Shown here one piece after another: positions 26,622-35,630 of a stretch of 64,000 nt of DNA; within the stretch, counting starts at the first letter, position 1, and the number at the start of each line of letters is the position of its first letter. The position numbers and the translations under genes were made by a program. A model generated the notes under the pieces. The model ran no database searches, had not been told where the DNA came from, and saw nothing but the letters and a program-made list of their open reading frames with translations. The stretch is taken from assembly GCA_016713405.1 (NCBI GenBank), contig JADJPF010000003.1:310001-374000 (forward strand). Direction: 5' to 3'. The DNA is from Blastocatellia bacterium. GTDB lineage: Bacteria > Acidobacteriota > Blastocatellia > Chloracidobacteriales > JADJPF01.

Positions 26622-28202
26622 ATGGAAGCAGGCTATCTTGCACTAATACTGCATGCACATTTGCCATTTGTGCGACATCCAGAATATCCAGAATTTTTGG
26701 AAGAAGATTGGCTCTATGAGGCTATTACAGAAACCTACATTCCACTGCTATTTTTATTTGAAAATTTAGTCAAAGAAGGAGTTAAGTTCCGTGTTACAAT
26801 GACTTTAACTCCTAGTCTCTGTGAGATGCTAGCCGACCCACTCTTACAATCTCGTTACTCTGAACGAATTGCTAAATTAGTTAAACTTACTACCAGCGAA
26901 TTAGAACGAACCAAGGACACACCATATTTTGAGGCTGCTAAACTTCACCATGAACATTTTGTAGCTGCACAAAAGCTATTTAATGAAAAATATCATGGTA
27001 ATTTAATAGCAGGTTTTCGCAATCTTCAAGATGAAGGTGTGCTAGAAATTATTACTTGTGCAGCAACGCATGGTTTTTTACCTTTAATGTCAAATGATGC
27101 GGTTAGACGTGCGCAAATACATATTGGCTGCCGTAATTATGCTAAACATTTTGGACGTTGGCCTAGAGGGATTTGGCTTCCAGAATGTGCTTATCAACCT
27201 GGTGTAGACAAGTTATTAGCTGAAGCAGGGTTAAAATTTTTTATTGTAGACTCTCATAGCATTATGTTTGGCGATCCTCGCCCACGACGCGGGATTTTTG
27301 CTCCTGTTCTTACTCCATCAGGTGTTGCTGCTTTTGCTCGAGATGTTGAAACCAGCGAACAAGTTTGGAGTGCAGATATAGGCTATCCAGGTCATCCAAA
27401 TTACCGTGAATTTTATCGTGACCTAGGCTGGGATGCTCAAGAAGAATATATTAAGCCCTTTTTACATTCTGATGGGAAACGTCGTAACTTGGGAATAAAA
27501 TATTTTCGTGTTACTGGCAAAGTTGAACTACACGAAAAGCAACCCTATGTTCCTGATTGGGCTAGAGAAACGACCATTAATCATGCTAATCATTTTATTC
27601 TTTCGCGTTTAGCACAAGTAAGACAGCTTAAGCAAATGATAGGACGTAATCCTATAGTGGTTTCACCATACGATGCAGAACTATTTGGGCATTGGTGGTT
27701 TGAGGGGCCACAGTTTCTTAGTTTTTTAATTAAGAAAATTCATTATGAACAAAATGAAATTACTCTAATTACCCCTTCAGATTACTTAGAAATGTATTCG
27801 GAAAATCAACAACAAACCCCTTCAGCCTCAACTTGGGGTGCAGAAGGCTATAATCGAGTTTGGGTCAACACTGCTACTAGTTGGATCTATCCTCATCAAC
27901 ATATGGCAGAAAAAAGAATGATTGAACTTGCCCAACGTTATCCAAATGCTACAGGTCTTTACTTGAGAGCCTTAAAACAAGCTGCTAGGGAGCTAGTCTT
28001 AGCTCAATCAAGCGATTGGGCATTTATTATTACTACCGCAACAATGGTTCCTTATGCAATAAAGAGATTTAAGGATCATATCCATAGATTTACTAGACTT
28101 TACCAAGACATAATTTCTGACAGAATTGATGAAGCTTGGCTTTCAGAAATTGAAAGCAAAGATAATATTTTTTCAGAAATAGACTATCAAATCTATCATT
28201 AA
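26622..28202 (+). CDS. GH57 glycoside hydrolase, 1,4-alpha-glucan branching type (DUF1957)
   Basis: I chose the ATG at 26622, which has TAAGGA five to ten bases upstream; a GTG at 26607 is in frame but has no such site. The 526-residue protein has the GH57 opening LHAHLPFVRHPE, the GIWLPECAYQPG motif with the nucleophile Glu and VSPYDAELFGHWWFEGP with the acid/base Asp. The C-terminal DUF1957 helical domain follows, including WGAEGYNRVWVN. Such enzymes make alpha-1,6 branches in glycogen-like glucans. It is paired with DUF4912, and no glycogen synthase is in the window. Confidence 0.93.
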   Translation: MEAGYLALILHAHLPFVRHPEYPEFLEEDWLYEAITETYIPLLFLFENLVKEGVKFRVTMTLTPSLCEMLADPLLQSRYSERIAKLVKLTTSELERTKDTPYFEAAKLHHEHFVAAQKLFNEKYHGNLIAGFRNLQDEGVLEIITCAATHGFLPLMSNDAVRRAQIHIGCRNYAKHFGRWPRGIWLPECAYQPGVDKLLAEAGLKFFIVDSHSIMFGDPRPRRGIFAPVLTPSGVAAFARDVETSEQVWSADIGYPGHPNYREFYRDLGWDAQEEYIKPFLHSDGKRRNLGIKYFRVTGKVELHEKQPYVPDWARETTINHANHFILSRLAQVRQLKQMIGRNPIVVSPYDAELFGHWWFEGPQFLSFLIKKIHYEQNEITLITPSDYLEMYSENQQQTPSASTWGAEGYNRVWVNTATSWIYPHQHMAEKRMIELAQRYPNATGLYLRALKQAARELVLAQSSDWAFIITTATMVPYAIKRFKDHIHRFTRLYQDIISDRIDEAWLSEIESKDNIFSEIDYQIYH

Positions 28203-28204
28203 GG

Positions 28205-28825
28205 CTATTGTTTGTTTGTGCTAGTTCTTCCTTGCCATATACTTTCATCAGAATGAGCAACACCTAAATGATCCAAAATACGAAAAACAAAATGATCTAC
28301 TAAATCAAGAATAGTACTAGGGTTATGATAAAAAGCAGGCATTGCAGGGATTATTGTTGCTCCTGCCTGATGTAATTTTAATAAATTTTCTAGATGTATT
28401 CGATTTAGTGGTGTTTCTCTTGGAACAAGTATTAGTCTTCTACTTTCTTTTAAGGTGACATCTGCCGCACGATGAACTAAATCTCTAACAATTCCTGCTG
28501 CTAACATTCCTAAAGTGTTGACACTGCAAGGGATAATTACCATTGCATCAACAGGATAAGACCCACTTGCGATACTTGCACCAATATCTTTAGCAGGGAA
28601 ATGCTTAATTTTTGTTGTTGGCCGTCCTAGGAGTAATTCTGCATCTGTTTGGCGTACTCCTGAAAACTTTAATGATAATTCTTCTCTTATTACTGTAGTT
28701 GCAGCAGAAGTTATTACTAAATTAATGGTTTCAACCAAAGGGCTTTCTTCTAGATAATGTAGTAGCCTTTGGGCGTAAATCGCACCACTTGCACCAGTTA
28801 TGCCAACAATTATTTTTTTAGCCAT
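28205..28825 (-). CDS. ubiX: Flavin prenyltransferase UbiX
   Basis: The ATG at 28825 follows AAGGAAAA; an in-frame TTG seven codons upstream lacks one. The 206-residue protein has the FMN-binding GITGASGAIYAQRLL start, ASGSYPVDAMVIIPCSVNTLG and LVPRETPLNRIHLENLLKL, all typical of UbiX/Pad1. It prenylates reduced FMN to make the cofactor of UbiD-type decarboxylases. No ubiD is nearby. It is convergent with the GH57 gene, with two bases between stops. Confidence 0.95.
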   Translation of the reverse strand: MAKKIIVGITGASGAIYAQRLLHYLEESPLVETINLVITSAATTVIREELSLKFSGVRQTDAELLLGRPTTKIKHFPAKDIGASIASGSYPVDAMVIIPCSVNTLGMLAAGIVRDLVHRAADVTLKESRRLILVPRETPLNRIHLENLLKLHQAGATIIPAMPAFYHNPSTILDLVDHFVFRILDHLGVAHSDESIWQGRTSTNKQ

Positions 28826-28965
28826 AAATTTTTTCCTTAAAAACAAGTTAAATAAGCTTTAAGGCAATATTAAGCAATGCTAACCTGACAAACTTAGCCT
28901 TGTCATGCTATTTAAGAAATATGCTTTTTAGCCATTTTGTTAATTTTGCTAGCTAGGAAATATTT

Positions 28966-29712
28966 ATGGATCGCAACAAAATCTCTGATCTCCTAAAAGC
29001 TTATAAAGAAGATCAATATAGCTTAGAGGAAGTTTTAGAAAAATTTCGCACCCTTCCCTATGAAAATATTGGATTTGCTCGTGTTGATCACCATCGAGCT
29101 ATCCGTCAAGGCTTTCCAGAAGTTATTTTTGGACAAGGAAAAACTAGTGATCAAATAACAGGTATTGTTGAAAGAATGCTAAAGGCTGGTAGTAACGTCC
29201 TAGTAACTAGAACTAACCTAGAAGCCTATGAGACGGTTAAACAAATTGCCTCAGATGCCACTTTTCATAAAGATGCTCGTGCTATAACTATTAAAAGAAA
29301 CTTTAACTTACAGGGAAAAGGAAAAATAGGTATTGTCACAGCAGGAACTTCTGATATAAGCGTTGCAGAAGAAGCCGCCATAACAGCAGAAATATCTGGT
29401 AATGAAATAGTAAGGTTTTATGATGTTGGTGTAGCTGGTCTTCACCGCCTTTTAAGCGAAATGGAAAGACTTGCTGAAATGCGTGTAATCGTTTGTGCTG
29501 CTGGTATGGAAGGCGCACTTCCTTCTGTATTAGGGGGGTTAGTCTCTGTTCCTGTAATCGCTGTTCCCACAAGCATTGGCTATGGGGCTGCTTTAGGAGG
29601 TATTGCAGCACTTCTTGGAATGCTAAATAGTTGTGCTTCCAATGTTTTAGTGGTAAATATTGATAATGGGTTTGGAGCCGGGTTTGCTGCTTCTTTGATT
29701 AATAGATTATAG
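28966..29712 (+). CDS. larB: LarB, nickel-pincer cofactor biosynthesis (NCAIR-mutase-like)
   Basis: The 248-residue protein has the LarB N-terminus (RQGFPEVIFGQGKTSDQITGI) and a C-terminal PurE-like domain (GIVTAGTSDISVAEEAAITAE, then AAGMEGALPSVLGGLVSVPVIAVPTS). LarB carboxylates and hydrolyses nicotinic acid adenine dinucleotide in the first step of the nickel-pincer cofactor used by lactate racemase and related enzymes. LarC and LarE are not in the window, so the pathway cannot be confirmed here. A 15-base near palindrome (29714-29728) follows the stop. Confidence 0.93.
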   Translation: MDRNKISDLLKAYKEDQYSLEEVLEKFRTLPYENIGFARVDHHRAIRQGFPEVIFGQGKTSDQITGIVERMLKAGSNVLVTRTNLEAYETVKQIASDATFHKDARAITIKRNFNLQGKGKIGIVTAGTSDISVAEEAAITAEISGNEIVRFYDVGVAGLHRLLSEMERLAEMRVIVCAAGMEGALPSVLGGLVSVPVIAVPTSIGYGAALGGIAALLGMLNSCASNVLVVNIDNGFGAGFAASLINRL

Positions 29713-29770
29713 AAATAGACTGTCTATTAGAAATAATTGAACAATTATTCAGATATTCGGAAACTTTTCC

Positions 29771-29799
29771 TTGACAGCACACATCTCTTAATCTAGACT
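29771..29799 (+). promoter_or_regulatory. Promoter of the rpsL (str) operon
   Basis: TTGACA (29771-29776), a 17-base spacer and TAGACT (29794-29799) form the best promoter in the 490-base gene-free stretch between larB and rpsL. Transcription would start near 29806, leaving a leader of nearly 400 nt. Confidence 0.65.
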
Positions 29800-29831
29800 C
29801 CACACTTTCGTTGGTAAAGAATTTCAACAAA

Positions 29832-30043
29832 GCTCGTTTTTAGGTTTTTTGAGTTTTTTTAGTGCGGAAACGAGCAAGCAGTAAAGCTTTTAATTTCACT
29901 GCTTTTAACTCAATTCTAGTTCTTAATACTAGAGAGTAATTTATTATTGTGGCGTAAAAGAGATGTTTTTTGTCTCCGCATATTTATCTCTTACCTAAAT
30001 TTAACGCACGCCACAGAGAAGCCTAGGCTATGGGTTACGCCTA
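29832..30043 (+). ncRNA. Structured leader RNA upstream of rpsL (five stem-loops)
   Basis: Five perfect stems follow each other without overlap. P1: GCTCGTTT 29832-29839 with 29868-29875. P2: AAGCAGT 29876-29882 with 29898-29904, followed by TTTT. P3: TCTAGT 29915-29920 with 29928-29933. P4: GTGGCGT 29949-29955 with 30008-30014, enclosing AAGAGAT 29958-29964 with 29986-29992. P5: TAGGC 30024-30028 with 30039-30043. No long open frame spans it. P2 plus its T-run could act as an attenuator. It could be an autoregulatory leader bound by S12, S7 or another operon product, or a free small RNA. I match it to no named family; it lacks tmRNA and RNase P hallmarks. Confidence 0.5.
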
Positions 30044-30202
30044 AAGGATACGCACAAACTCAAAAGTTATACCCAAATTAATTTAATTCTATTTATTTTA
30101 AAATTTTACTTAACCAGTAATTTATCTAAAAAGTAAATTGCTTTATTAAGTAGTAATTCTATTGCTTTTACTTTTCACTTGTATTTGAAGGAGCAAAGGG
30201 AA

Positions 30203-30643
30203 GTGCCAACAATTAGCCAATTAGTTCGCAAAGGACGTGATAAAGTTGCTTACAAAACTAGTAGCCCAGCTTTACAAGCTTGCCCACAAAAACGTGGCGT
30301 TTGTACTCGCGTTTATACTGCTACACCAAAGAAACCAAATTCTGCTTTGCGTAAGGTTGCTCGCGTAAGATTAACTAATGGAATTGAAGTAACTACTTAT
30401 ATTCCTGGTATTGGTCACAATTTACAAGAACACTCTATTGTTTTAATTCGTGGTGGTCGCGTTAAAGATCTGCCAGGCGTGCGTTATCATATTGTTCGTG
30501 GAACATTAGATTCGGTTGGTGTAGCTAACCGTAAGCAAGGACGCTCTAAATATGGAGCTAAACGTCCAAAAGAAGCTGCACCCGGCAAAGGCGCACCCGG
30601 TAAAGGCGCACCAGCTAAAGGCGCACCAGCTAAGAAAAAGTAG
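30203..30643 (+). CDS. rpsL: 30S ribosomal protein S12
   Basis: The GTG at 30203 starts MPTISQLVRKGR after AAGGAG; a TTG eight codons upstream lies before that site and is rejected. The S12 loops TPKKPNSALRKVARVRL and VKDLPGVRYHIVRG are intact, with Lys at the position that gives streptomycin resistance when mutated. S12 sits at the decoding centre. The 146-residue protein carries a C-terminal tail of four GAP(G/A)K repeats, longer than the usual end. It is the first gene of the str operon behind the structured leader. Confidence 0.97.
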   Translation: MPTISQLVRKGRDKVAYKTSSPALQACPQKRGVCTRVYTATPKKPNSALRKVARVRLTNGIEVTTYIPGIGHNLQEHSIVLIRGGRVKDLPGVRYHIVRGTLDSVGVANRKQGRSKYGAKRPKEAAPGKGAPGKGAPAKGAPAKKK

Positions 30644-30679
30644 AACTGCTTCATAAGTAAATTAAGGAGTTATTTTTGT

Positions 30680-31150
30680 ATGCCAAGAAGAAGAGTTGCT
30701 GAAAAAAGAGAAGTTCTTCCCGATCCCATCTATAATAATACTATGGTGACTAGATTTATTAATAATATGATGTGGGATGGCAAACGCTCTGTTTCAGAAG
30801 GAATTTTTTATGGAGCACTTAATAATATTCAAGAGAAAACACAAGATGATCCTCTAAAAGTTTTTAAGAAAGCTCTTGAAAATGTTAGACCAAAAGTTGA
30901 AGTACGCTCCCGACGTGTTGGTGGTGCAACTTATCAAGTACCTGTAGAAGTTAGTCTTCATCGTGGTACATCACTATCTATTCGTTGGTTAATTGATTAT
31001 TCTCGTAGACGTGGAGAAAAAACTATGCGTGATCGGTTAGCAGGGGAGATTTTAGACGCTGCTGCTGGTAAAGGTAGCTCCATTAAGAAAAGAGAAGATA
31101 CACATAAAATGGCAGATGCTAACAAAGCTTTTGCCCACTATCGTTGGTAA
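30680..31150 (+). CDS. rpsG: 30S ribosomal protein S7
   Basis: The 156-residue protein has the S7 start PRRRVAEKREVLPDPIYN and the rRNA-binding VEVRSRRVGGATYQVPVEV segment. It nucleates the 30S head by binding 16S rRNA and is the autoregulator of the str operon in E. coli. AAGGAG precedes the ATG. The gap to rpsL is 36 bases. Confidence 0.98.
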   Translation: MPRRRVAEKREVLPDPIYNNTMVTRFINNMMWDGKRSVSEGIFYGALNNIQEKTQDDPLKVFKKALENVRPKVEVRSRRVGGATYQVPVEVSLHRGTSLSIRWLIDYSRRRGEKTMRDRLAGEILDAAAGKGSSIKKREDTHKMADANKAFAHYRW

Positions 31151-31199
31151 GTTTTTAGGGTCAGTTGTCAGAAATTTGTTTCAATGACACTGCAAAATT

Positions 31200-33302
31200 A
31201 TGAGTAGACAAGAACCGCTTTATCGTTTTCGCAATATTGGAATTATGGCTCATATAGACGCTGGTAAAACAACGACTACCGAACGCGTACTTTACTATAC
31301 AGGAGTGAGCCATAAAATAGGGGAAGTTCATGAAGGAACAGCCGTCATGGACTGGATGGAACAAGAACAAGAAAGAGGTATTACTATAACCTCTGCTGCC
31401 ACTACTTGCTTTTGGACAAGAAAAGGCGAGCAATTTCGAGTCAACATAATCGATACTCCAGGTCACGTTGATTTTACTATTGAAGTAGAAAGATCTTTAA
31501 GAGTATTGGACGGAGCAGTTGCTGTTTTTTGTGCTGTAGGGGGTGTTGAACCACAATCAGAAACAGTTTGGCGACAAGCCGATAAATATCATGTTCCACG
31601 TGTTGCATTTATTAATAAGATGGATCGTCCGGGAGCTAACTTTTCAGAAGTTGTTTCCCAATTACGCTCACGTTTAAGTGCTAATCCCGTACCTATACAC
31701 CTACCTATTGGGAACGAAGATACTTTTCGTGGTGTAGTAGACCTTCTTGCTATGAAAGCAATTGTTTGGGATGATGAAAACAAGGGCGCACAATATTCTG
31801 TCATTGATATTCCAGCGGATTTGCAATTGCAAGCTGAAGAAATGCACGAACAAATGATAGAAGCCATTGCCAATTATGATGACGAAATTGCTAATAAGTA
31901 TTTAGAAGGAAATACAGATTTTTCTGAGCAAGAGCTTAGATCAGCACTTCGCCGAGGTACAATAGCCTTAAAACTAGTTCCTGTTATAACTGGAGCAGCT
32001 TTTAAGAATAAAGGTGTCCAAACCTTACTAGATGCTGTTATAGATTATCTGCCTTCTCCTTTGGATATCCCCTCTGTAGTAGGAATTAATCCTAAAACAG
32101 AGCTTGAAGAAGAAAGACCTGCAAATGATACAGCACCTTTTTCAGGCTTAGTTTTCAAAATTATGGCAGACAAGCATATTGGTAGTTTGTCTTTTGTGCG
32201 TATCTATTCTGGTCACTTGAAATCAGGAAGTTATGTACTAAATTCTACTAAGAAAAATAGAGAACGTGTTGGCCGAATAATGCGTATGCATGCCAATAAA
32301 CGCGAAGATGTTGATGAAGCATTTGCTGGTGAAATAATTGCTATTGGTGGTCTTAAAAATGTTACTACTGGTGATACAGTTTGTGTGGAAAGCAATCCTG
32401 TAATCTTAGAAGCTATGGAATTTCCTGCACCTGTTATTGCAGTAGCAATTGAACCTAAAACAAGACCTGATCAAGAAAAACTAGGTATTGCTTTAAATAG
32501 ATTAGCTCAAGAAGATCCTTCCTTTAGAGTTAGCACTGACAATGAAACAGGTCAAACTCTAATTTCTGGAATGGGCGAATTACATTTAGAAATAATAGTG
32601 GATAGGCTAAAAAGAGAGTTTGGGGTAGGTGCCAACGTTGGTAAACCTCAAGTTGCTTATCGTGAAACCATTCGCAAAATTTCAAAAGGTGAAGGCAAAT
32701 TTATCCGTCAAAGTGGTGGTCGTGGTCAGTATGGTCACGTCAAGATAGAATTAGAACCTTTACCACCAGGTAGCGGATTTGTTTTTGAAAATAAAATTGT
32801 TGGTGGTGTTGTTCCAAAAGAATATATTAATCCTGTTGAAACAGGCATAAAAGAAGCTATGGAACGCGGTATTTTAGCTGGCTATGAAATGGTAGATATA
32901 AAAATCTCATTATATGATGGTAGCTATCATGAAGTTGATTCAAGCGAAATGGCTTTTAAGATAGCTGGCTCAATGGCTTTCCAAGATGCTGCCAAAAAGG
33001 CAGATCCGGTTTTATTAGAACCTGTTATGAAGGTAGAAGTTGTTACACCGGAAGAGTATATGGGATCAATAACAGGTGATATAAACTCACGAAGAGGACG
33101 AATTGAAGGAATGGAATCTCGTCCAGGTACACAAGTTATTATTTCTGCCGTTCCTCTTTCTACTATGTTTGGCTATGCAACGGATTTACGTTCTTCTACT
33201 CAAGGTCGAGCAACTTACACAATGCACTTTAAGCATTATGAAGAAACTCCTAAATCTGTTGGAGATGAAATTATTGCCAAAGTTAGAGGCACAACTGCTT
33301 AA
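31200..33302 (+). CDS. fusA: Elongation factor G
   Basis: The 700-residue GTPase has G1 AHIDAGKTT, switch I with RGITI, G3 DTPGHVDF and G4 NKMD, then domains II-V including GMGELHLEIIVDRLKREF and the domain IV loop region GGRGQYGHVKIELEP. It drives tRNA-mRNA translocation and ribosome recycling. Length is normal. It starts 49 bases after rpsG, with no obvious strong ribosome binding site. Confidence 0.98.
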   Translation: MSRQEPLYRFRNIGIMAHIDAGKTTTTERVLYYTGVSHKIGEVHEGTAVMDWMEQEQERGITITSAATTCFWTRKGEQFRVNIIDTPGHVDFTIEVERSLRVLDGAVAVFCAVGGVEPQSETVWRQADKYHVPRVAFINKMDRPGANFSEVVSQLRSRLSANPVPIHLPIGNEDTFRGVVDLLAMKAIVWDDENKGAQYSVIDIPADLQLQAEEMHEQMIEAIANYDDEIANKYLEGNTDFSEQELRSALRRGTIALKLVPVITGAAFKNKGVQTLLDAVIDYLPSPLDIPSVVGINPKTELEEERPANDTAPFSGLVFKIMADKHIGSLSFVRIYSGHLKSGSYVLNSTKKNRERVGRIMRMHANKREDVDEAFAGEIIAIGGLKNVTTGDTVCVESNPVILEAMEFPAPVIAVAIEPKTRPDQEKLGIALNRLAQEDPSFRVSTDNETGQTLISGMGELHLEIIVDRLKREFGVGANVGKPQVAYRETIRKISKGEGKFIRQSGGRGQYGHVKIELEPLPPGSGFVFENKIVGGVVPKEYINPVETGIKEAMERGILAGYEMVDIKISLYDGSYHEVDSSEMAFKIAGSMAFQDAAKKADPVLLEPVMKVEVVTPEEYMGSITGDINSRRGRIEGMESRPGTQVIISAVPLSTMFGYATDLRSSTQGRATYTMHFKHYEETPKSVGDEIIAKVRGTTA

Positions 33303-33359
33303 TATAATATTTTCAGTGACTTAAGTTAAGATAAAGTTTTCTAGGAGTAAAGTCAAGAT

Positions 33360-34547
33360 ATGGCAAAAGAGAAATTTGATCGAAGTAAACCGCACGTAAA
33401 CGTAGGAACAATAGGACACGTAGATCACGGAAAAACAACATTAACAGCAGCAATAACAAAAGTATTAGCAAAGAAAAATCCAAAAATAGCAGTGAGAGCG
33501 TTTGATTCAATAGATAACGCACCAGAGGAAAAAGCACGAGGAATCACAATTGCAACAGCACACGTAGAATATGAAACAGCAAATAGACATTATGCCCACG
33601 TAGATTGCCCAGGACATGCTGACTATGTAAAAAACATGATAACTGGAGCAGCACAAATGGATGGAGCTATTCTGGTTGTTGCAGCGACTGACGGGCCAAT
33701 GCCACAAACTAGAGAACATATTCTCCTTGCTCGCCAAGTAGGTGTTCCTGCTATGGTTGTTTTTATGAATAAAGTTGATGCGGTTGATGACCCTGAACTC
33801 CTTGACTTAGTTGAACTTGAAGTTAGAGAACTTCTTTCTTCTTATGATTTTCCAGGTGATGATATTCCAGTAATTCGTGGTTCTGCTTTAGGTGGATTAA
33901 ATGGCGATCCTAAATGGGAAAGTACAATTGAAGAATTAATGGCATCAGTTGATTCTTATATTCCAACTCCTCAACGCCAAACTGATAAACCTTTCTTAAT
34001 GCCTGTTGAAGATGTTTTCTCAATAGCAGGAAGAGGAACAGTTGCTACAGGTAGAGTAGAGAGAGGAATAGTAAAAACAAGTGAACAAGTAGAAATTGTA
34101 GGAATAAAAGACACTCGTACAACAGTAGTAACAGGCGTAGAAATGTTTAAGAAGTTGTTGGATGAAGGAAGAGCAGGAGACAACGTAGGGTTACTATTAA
34201 GAGGTGTGGATAGAAAAGAAATAGAAAGAGGACAAGTAATAGCTAAGCCTGGAACAATAAAGCCTCATACTAGATTCAAAGCGGAAGTATATGTATTGAC
34301 CAAAGAAGAAGGTGGAAGACATACTCCATTTTTTACAGGATATAGACCACAATTTTACTTTCGTACAACAGATGTAACAGGTGTAGCAGATTTACCAACA
34401 GGAGTTGAAATGGTTATGCCTGGTGATAACATTGCTATTGAAGTTACTTTAATTACTCCTATTGCTATGGAAAAAGGTCTTCGTTTTGCCATTCGTGAAG
34501 GTGGTAGAACTGTTGGGGCTGGTACTATCTCTGAAATTATTGAGTAG
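33360..34547 (+). CDS. tuf: Elongation factor Tu
   Basis: The 395-residue protein shows GHVDHGKTTL, the RGITI switch I, DCPGHADYV and NKVDAVDD, with domains 2 and 3 complete and the usual EGGRTVGAGTISEIIE end. It delivers aminoacyl-tRNA to the ribosome. Codon use changes in blocks: about 33363-33650 and 34025-34400 prefer GTA, ATA, GGA and ACA, while about 33660-34020 and 34405-34547 prefer GTT, ATT, GGT and ACT. The protein itself is uninterrupted. TAGGAG precedes the ATG. A second tuf copy elsewhere is likely but not visible. Confidence 0.98.
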   Translation: MAKEKFDRSKPHVNVGTIGHVDHGKTTLTAAITKVLAKKNPKIAVRAFDSIDNAPEEKARGITIATAHVEYETANRHYAHVDCPGHADYVKNMITGAAQMDGAILVVAATDGPMPQTREHILLARQVGVPAMVVFMNKVDAVDDPELLDLVELEVRELLSSYDFPGDDIPVIRGSALGGLNGDPKWESTIEELMASVDSYIPTPQRQTDKPFLMPVEDVFSIAGRGTVATGRVERGIVKTSEQVEIVGIKDTRTTVVTGVEMFKKLLDEGRAGDNVGLLLRGVDRKEIERGQVIAKPGTIKPHTRFKAEVYVLTKEEGGRHTPFFTGYRPQFYFRTTDVTGVADLPTGVEMVMPGDNIAIEVTLITPIAMEKGLRFAIREGGRTVGAGTISEIIE

Positions 34548-34557
34548 AGTTAAGAAT

Positions 34558-34884
34558 ATGCTAAATGAAAAAATTAGAATTAGATTAAAAGCTTATGATT
34601 ATCGAGTGCTTGACCAGTCAACTGCGGAAATAGTTGATACAGCTAAACGTACAGGTGCTAGAGTTGCTGGGCCAATACCTCTACCTACAGTTAAGAATAG
34701 ATATACTGTATTGAGATCTCCACACGTCGATAAAAAGTCTCGAGAACAATTTGAGATTCGTACACATAAAAGACTTATGGATATTCTGGATCCTACACCT
34801 CAAACGGTAGATGCTTTAATGAAATTAGATCTTCCTGCTGGTGTTGATGTAGAGATAAAAGCTTTTGGCAGAGAGCATAAGTAA
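34558..34884 (+). CDS. rpsJ: 30S ribosomal protein S10
   Basis: The start at 34558 (MLNEKIRIRLKAYDYRVLD) lies 10 bases after the tuf stop; an in-frame ATG inside tuf (34462) is rejected. The 108-residue protein has the S10 core with GPIPLPTVKNRYTVLRSPHVDKKSREQF shared by the family. It is part of the 30S head and, as NusE, of antitermination complexes. It opens the S10 part of the operon with no new promoter visible. Confidence 0.97.
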   Translation: MLNEKIRIRLKAYDYRVLDQSTAEIVDTAKRTGARVAGPIPLPTVKNRYTVLRSPHVDKKSREQFEIRTHKRLMDILDPTPQTVDALMKLDLPAGVDVEIKAFGREHK

Positions 34885-34946
34885 AAAATTAACAATAGAT
34901 TTTTAATTTTGTAAGACTAAAAATCAGTGAGGCTAAGTTTTAGTTT

Positions 34947-35603
34947 ATGATTAATGGCATCATTGGAAAAAAAGTAGGTATGACACAAGTATTCGCACCA
35001 GATGGTACAGTAACTTGTGTTACAGTGATTAAAGCCGGTCCTTGTGTAGTGGTACAACGTAAGACTTCTACTAAAGATGGGTATGAAGCTGTACAACTAG
35101 GTTTAGTTGAAGAACGCGCTCCTAAACGTGTCTCTAAACCATTGTTAGGCCATTTTGGTCAAACTGATAAATCAAAAGCACGTGGAAAACAATCTATTCC
35201 CCCTACAAGAATTTTAAGGGAATTTCGTCTAGAAACCTCTGACGATAGTTCTAAAGTAGGTGATAGTGTTTTAGTAGCTCAATTTGCTGCAAATGACACT
35301 ATAGATGTTATTGGCACTACAAAAGGGCGTGGATTTGCAGGTTTTATAAAACGCCATGGTTTTGGTGGTGGTCGTGCTACTCACGGATCAATGTTCCATC
35401 GCGCTCCAGGTTCAATAGGAGCTTCTGCTTTTCCTTCAAGAGTAATAAAAGGAACCAAAATGGCAGGACATATGGGCGTAGAGCGTAAAACAATCTTAAA
35501 TTTACAGGTTGTTCAAGTTGATACAGAGAACAATCTTTTACTAGTAAAAGGTAGTGTGCCTGGACCAAAGGGCGGATATTTACTTATCAGGAAGAAAAGT
35601 TAG
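34947..35603 (+). CDS. rplC: 50S ribosomal protein L3
   Basis: The 218-residue protein starts MINGIIGKKVGMTQVF and keeps KGRGFAGFIKRHGFGGGRATHG, MFHRAPGSIGASAFPSRV and KMAGHMG. The glutamine in GGG-type loops that is methylated in some bacteria is not obvious here. L3 binds near the 3' end of 23S rRNA and initiates 50S assembly. Size is normal. Confidence 0.98.
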   Translation: MINGIIGKKVGMTQVFAPDGTVTCVTVIKAGPCVVVQRKTSTKDGYEAVQLGLVEERAPKRVSKPLLGHFGQTDKSKARGKQSIPPTRILREFRLETSDDSSKVGDSVLVAQFAANDTIDVIGTTKGRGFAGFIKRHGFGGGRATHGSMFHRAPGSIGASAFPSRVIKGTKMAGHMGVERKTILNLQVVQVDTENNLLLVKGSVPGPKGGYLLIRKKS

Positions 35604-35630
35604 GATTTTGTCCTGTTTATGGAGTAAAAA

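Noticed and set aside
29832..30043. tmRNA, RNase P RNA, 6S RNA or SRP RNA
   Set aside because: No tag-encoding frame, no tRNA-like ends, no P4 signature, no single long rod with a central bubble, and no SRP tetraloop domain could be found.
34462..34557. N-terminal extension of S10 overlapping tuf
   Set aside because: The residues are a shadow of the tuf reading frame; the start at 34558 gives a normal S10.
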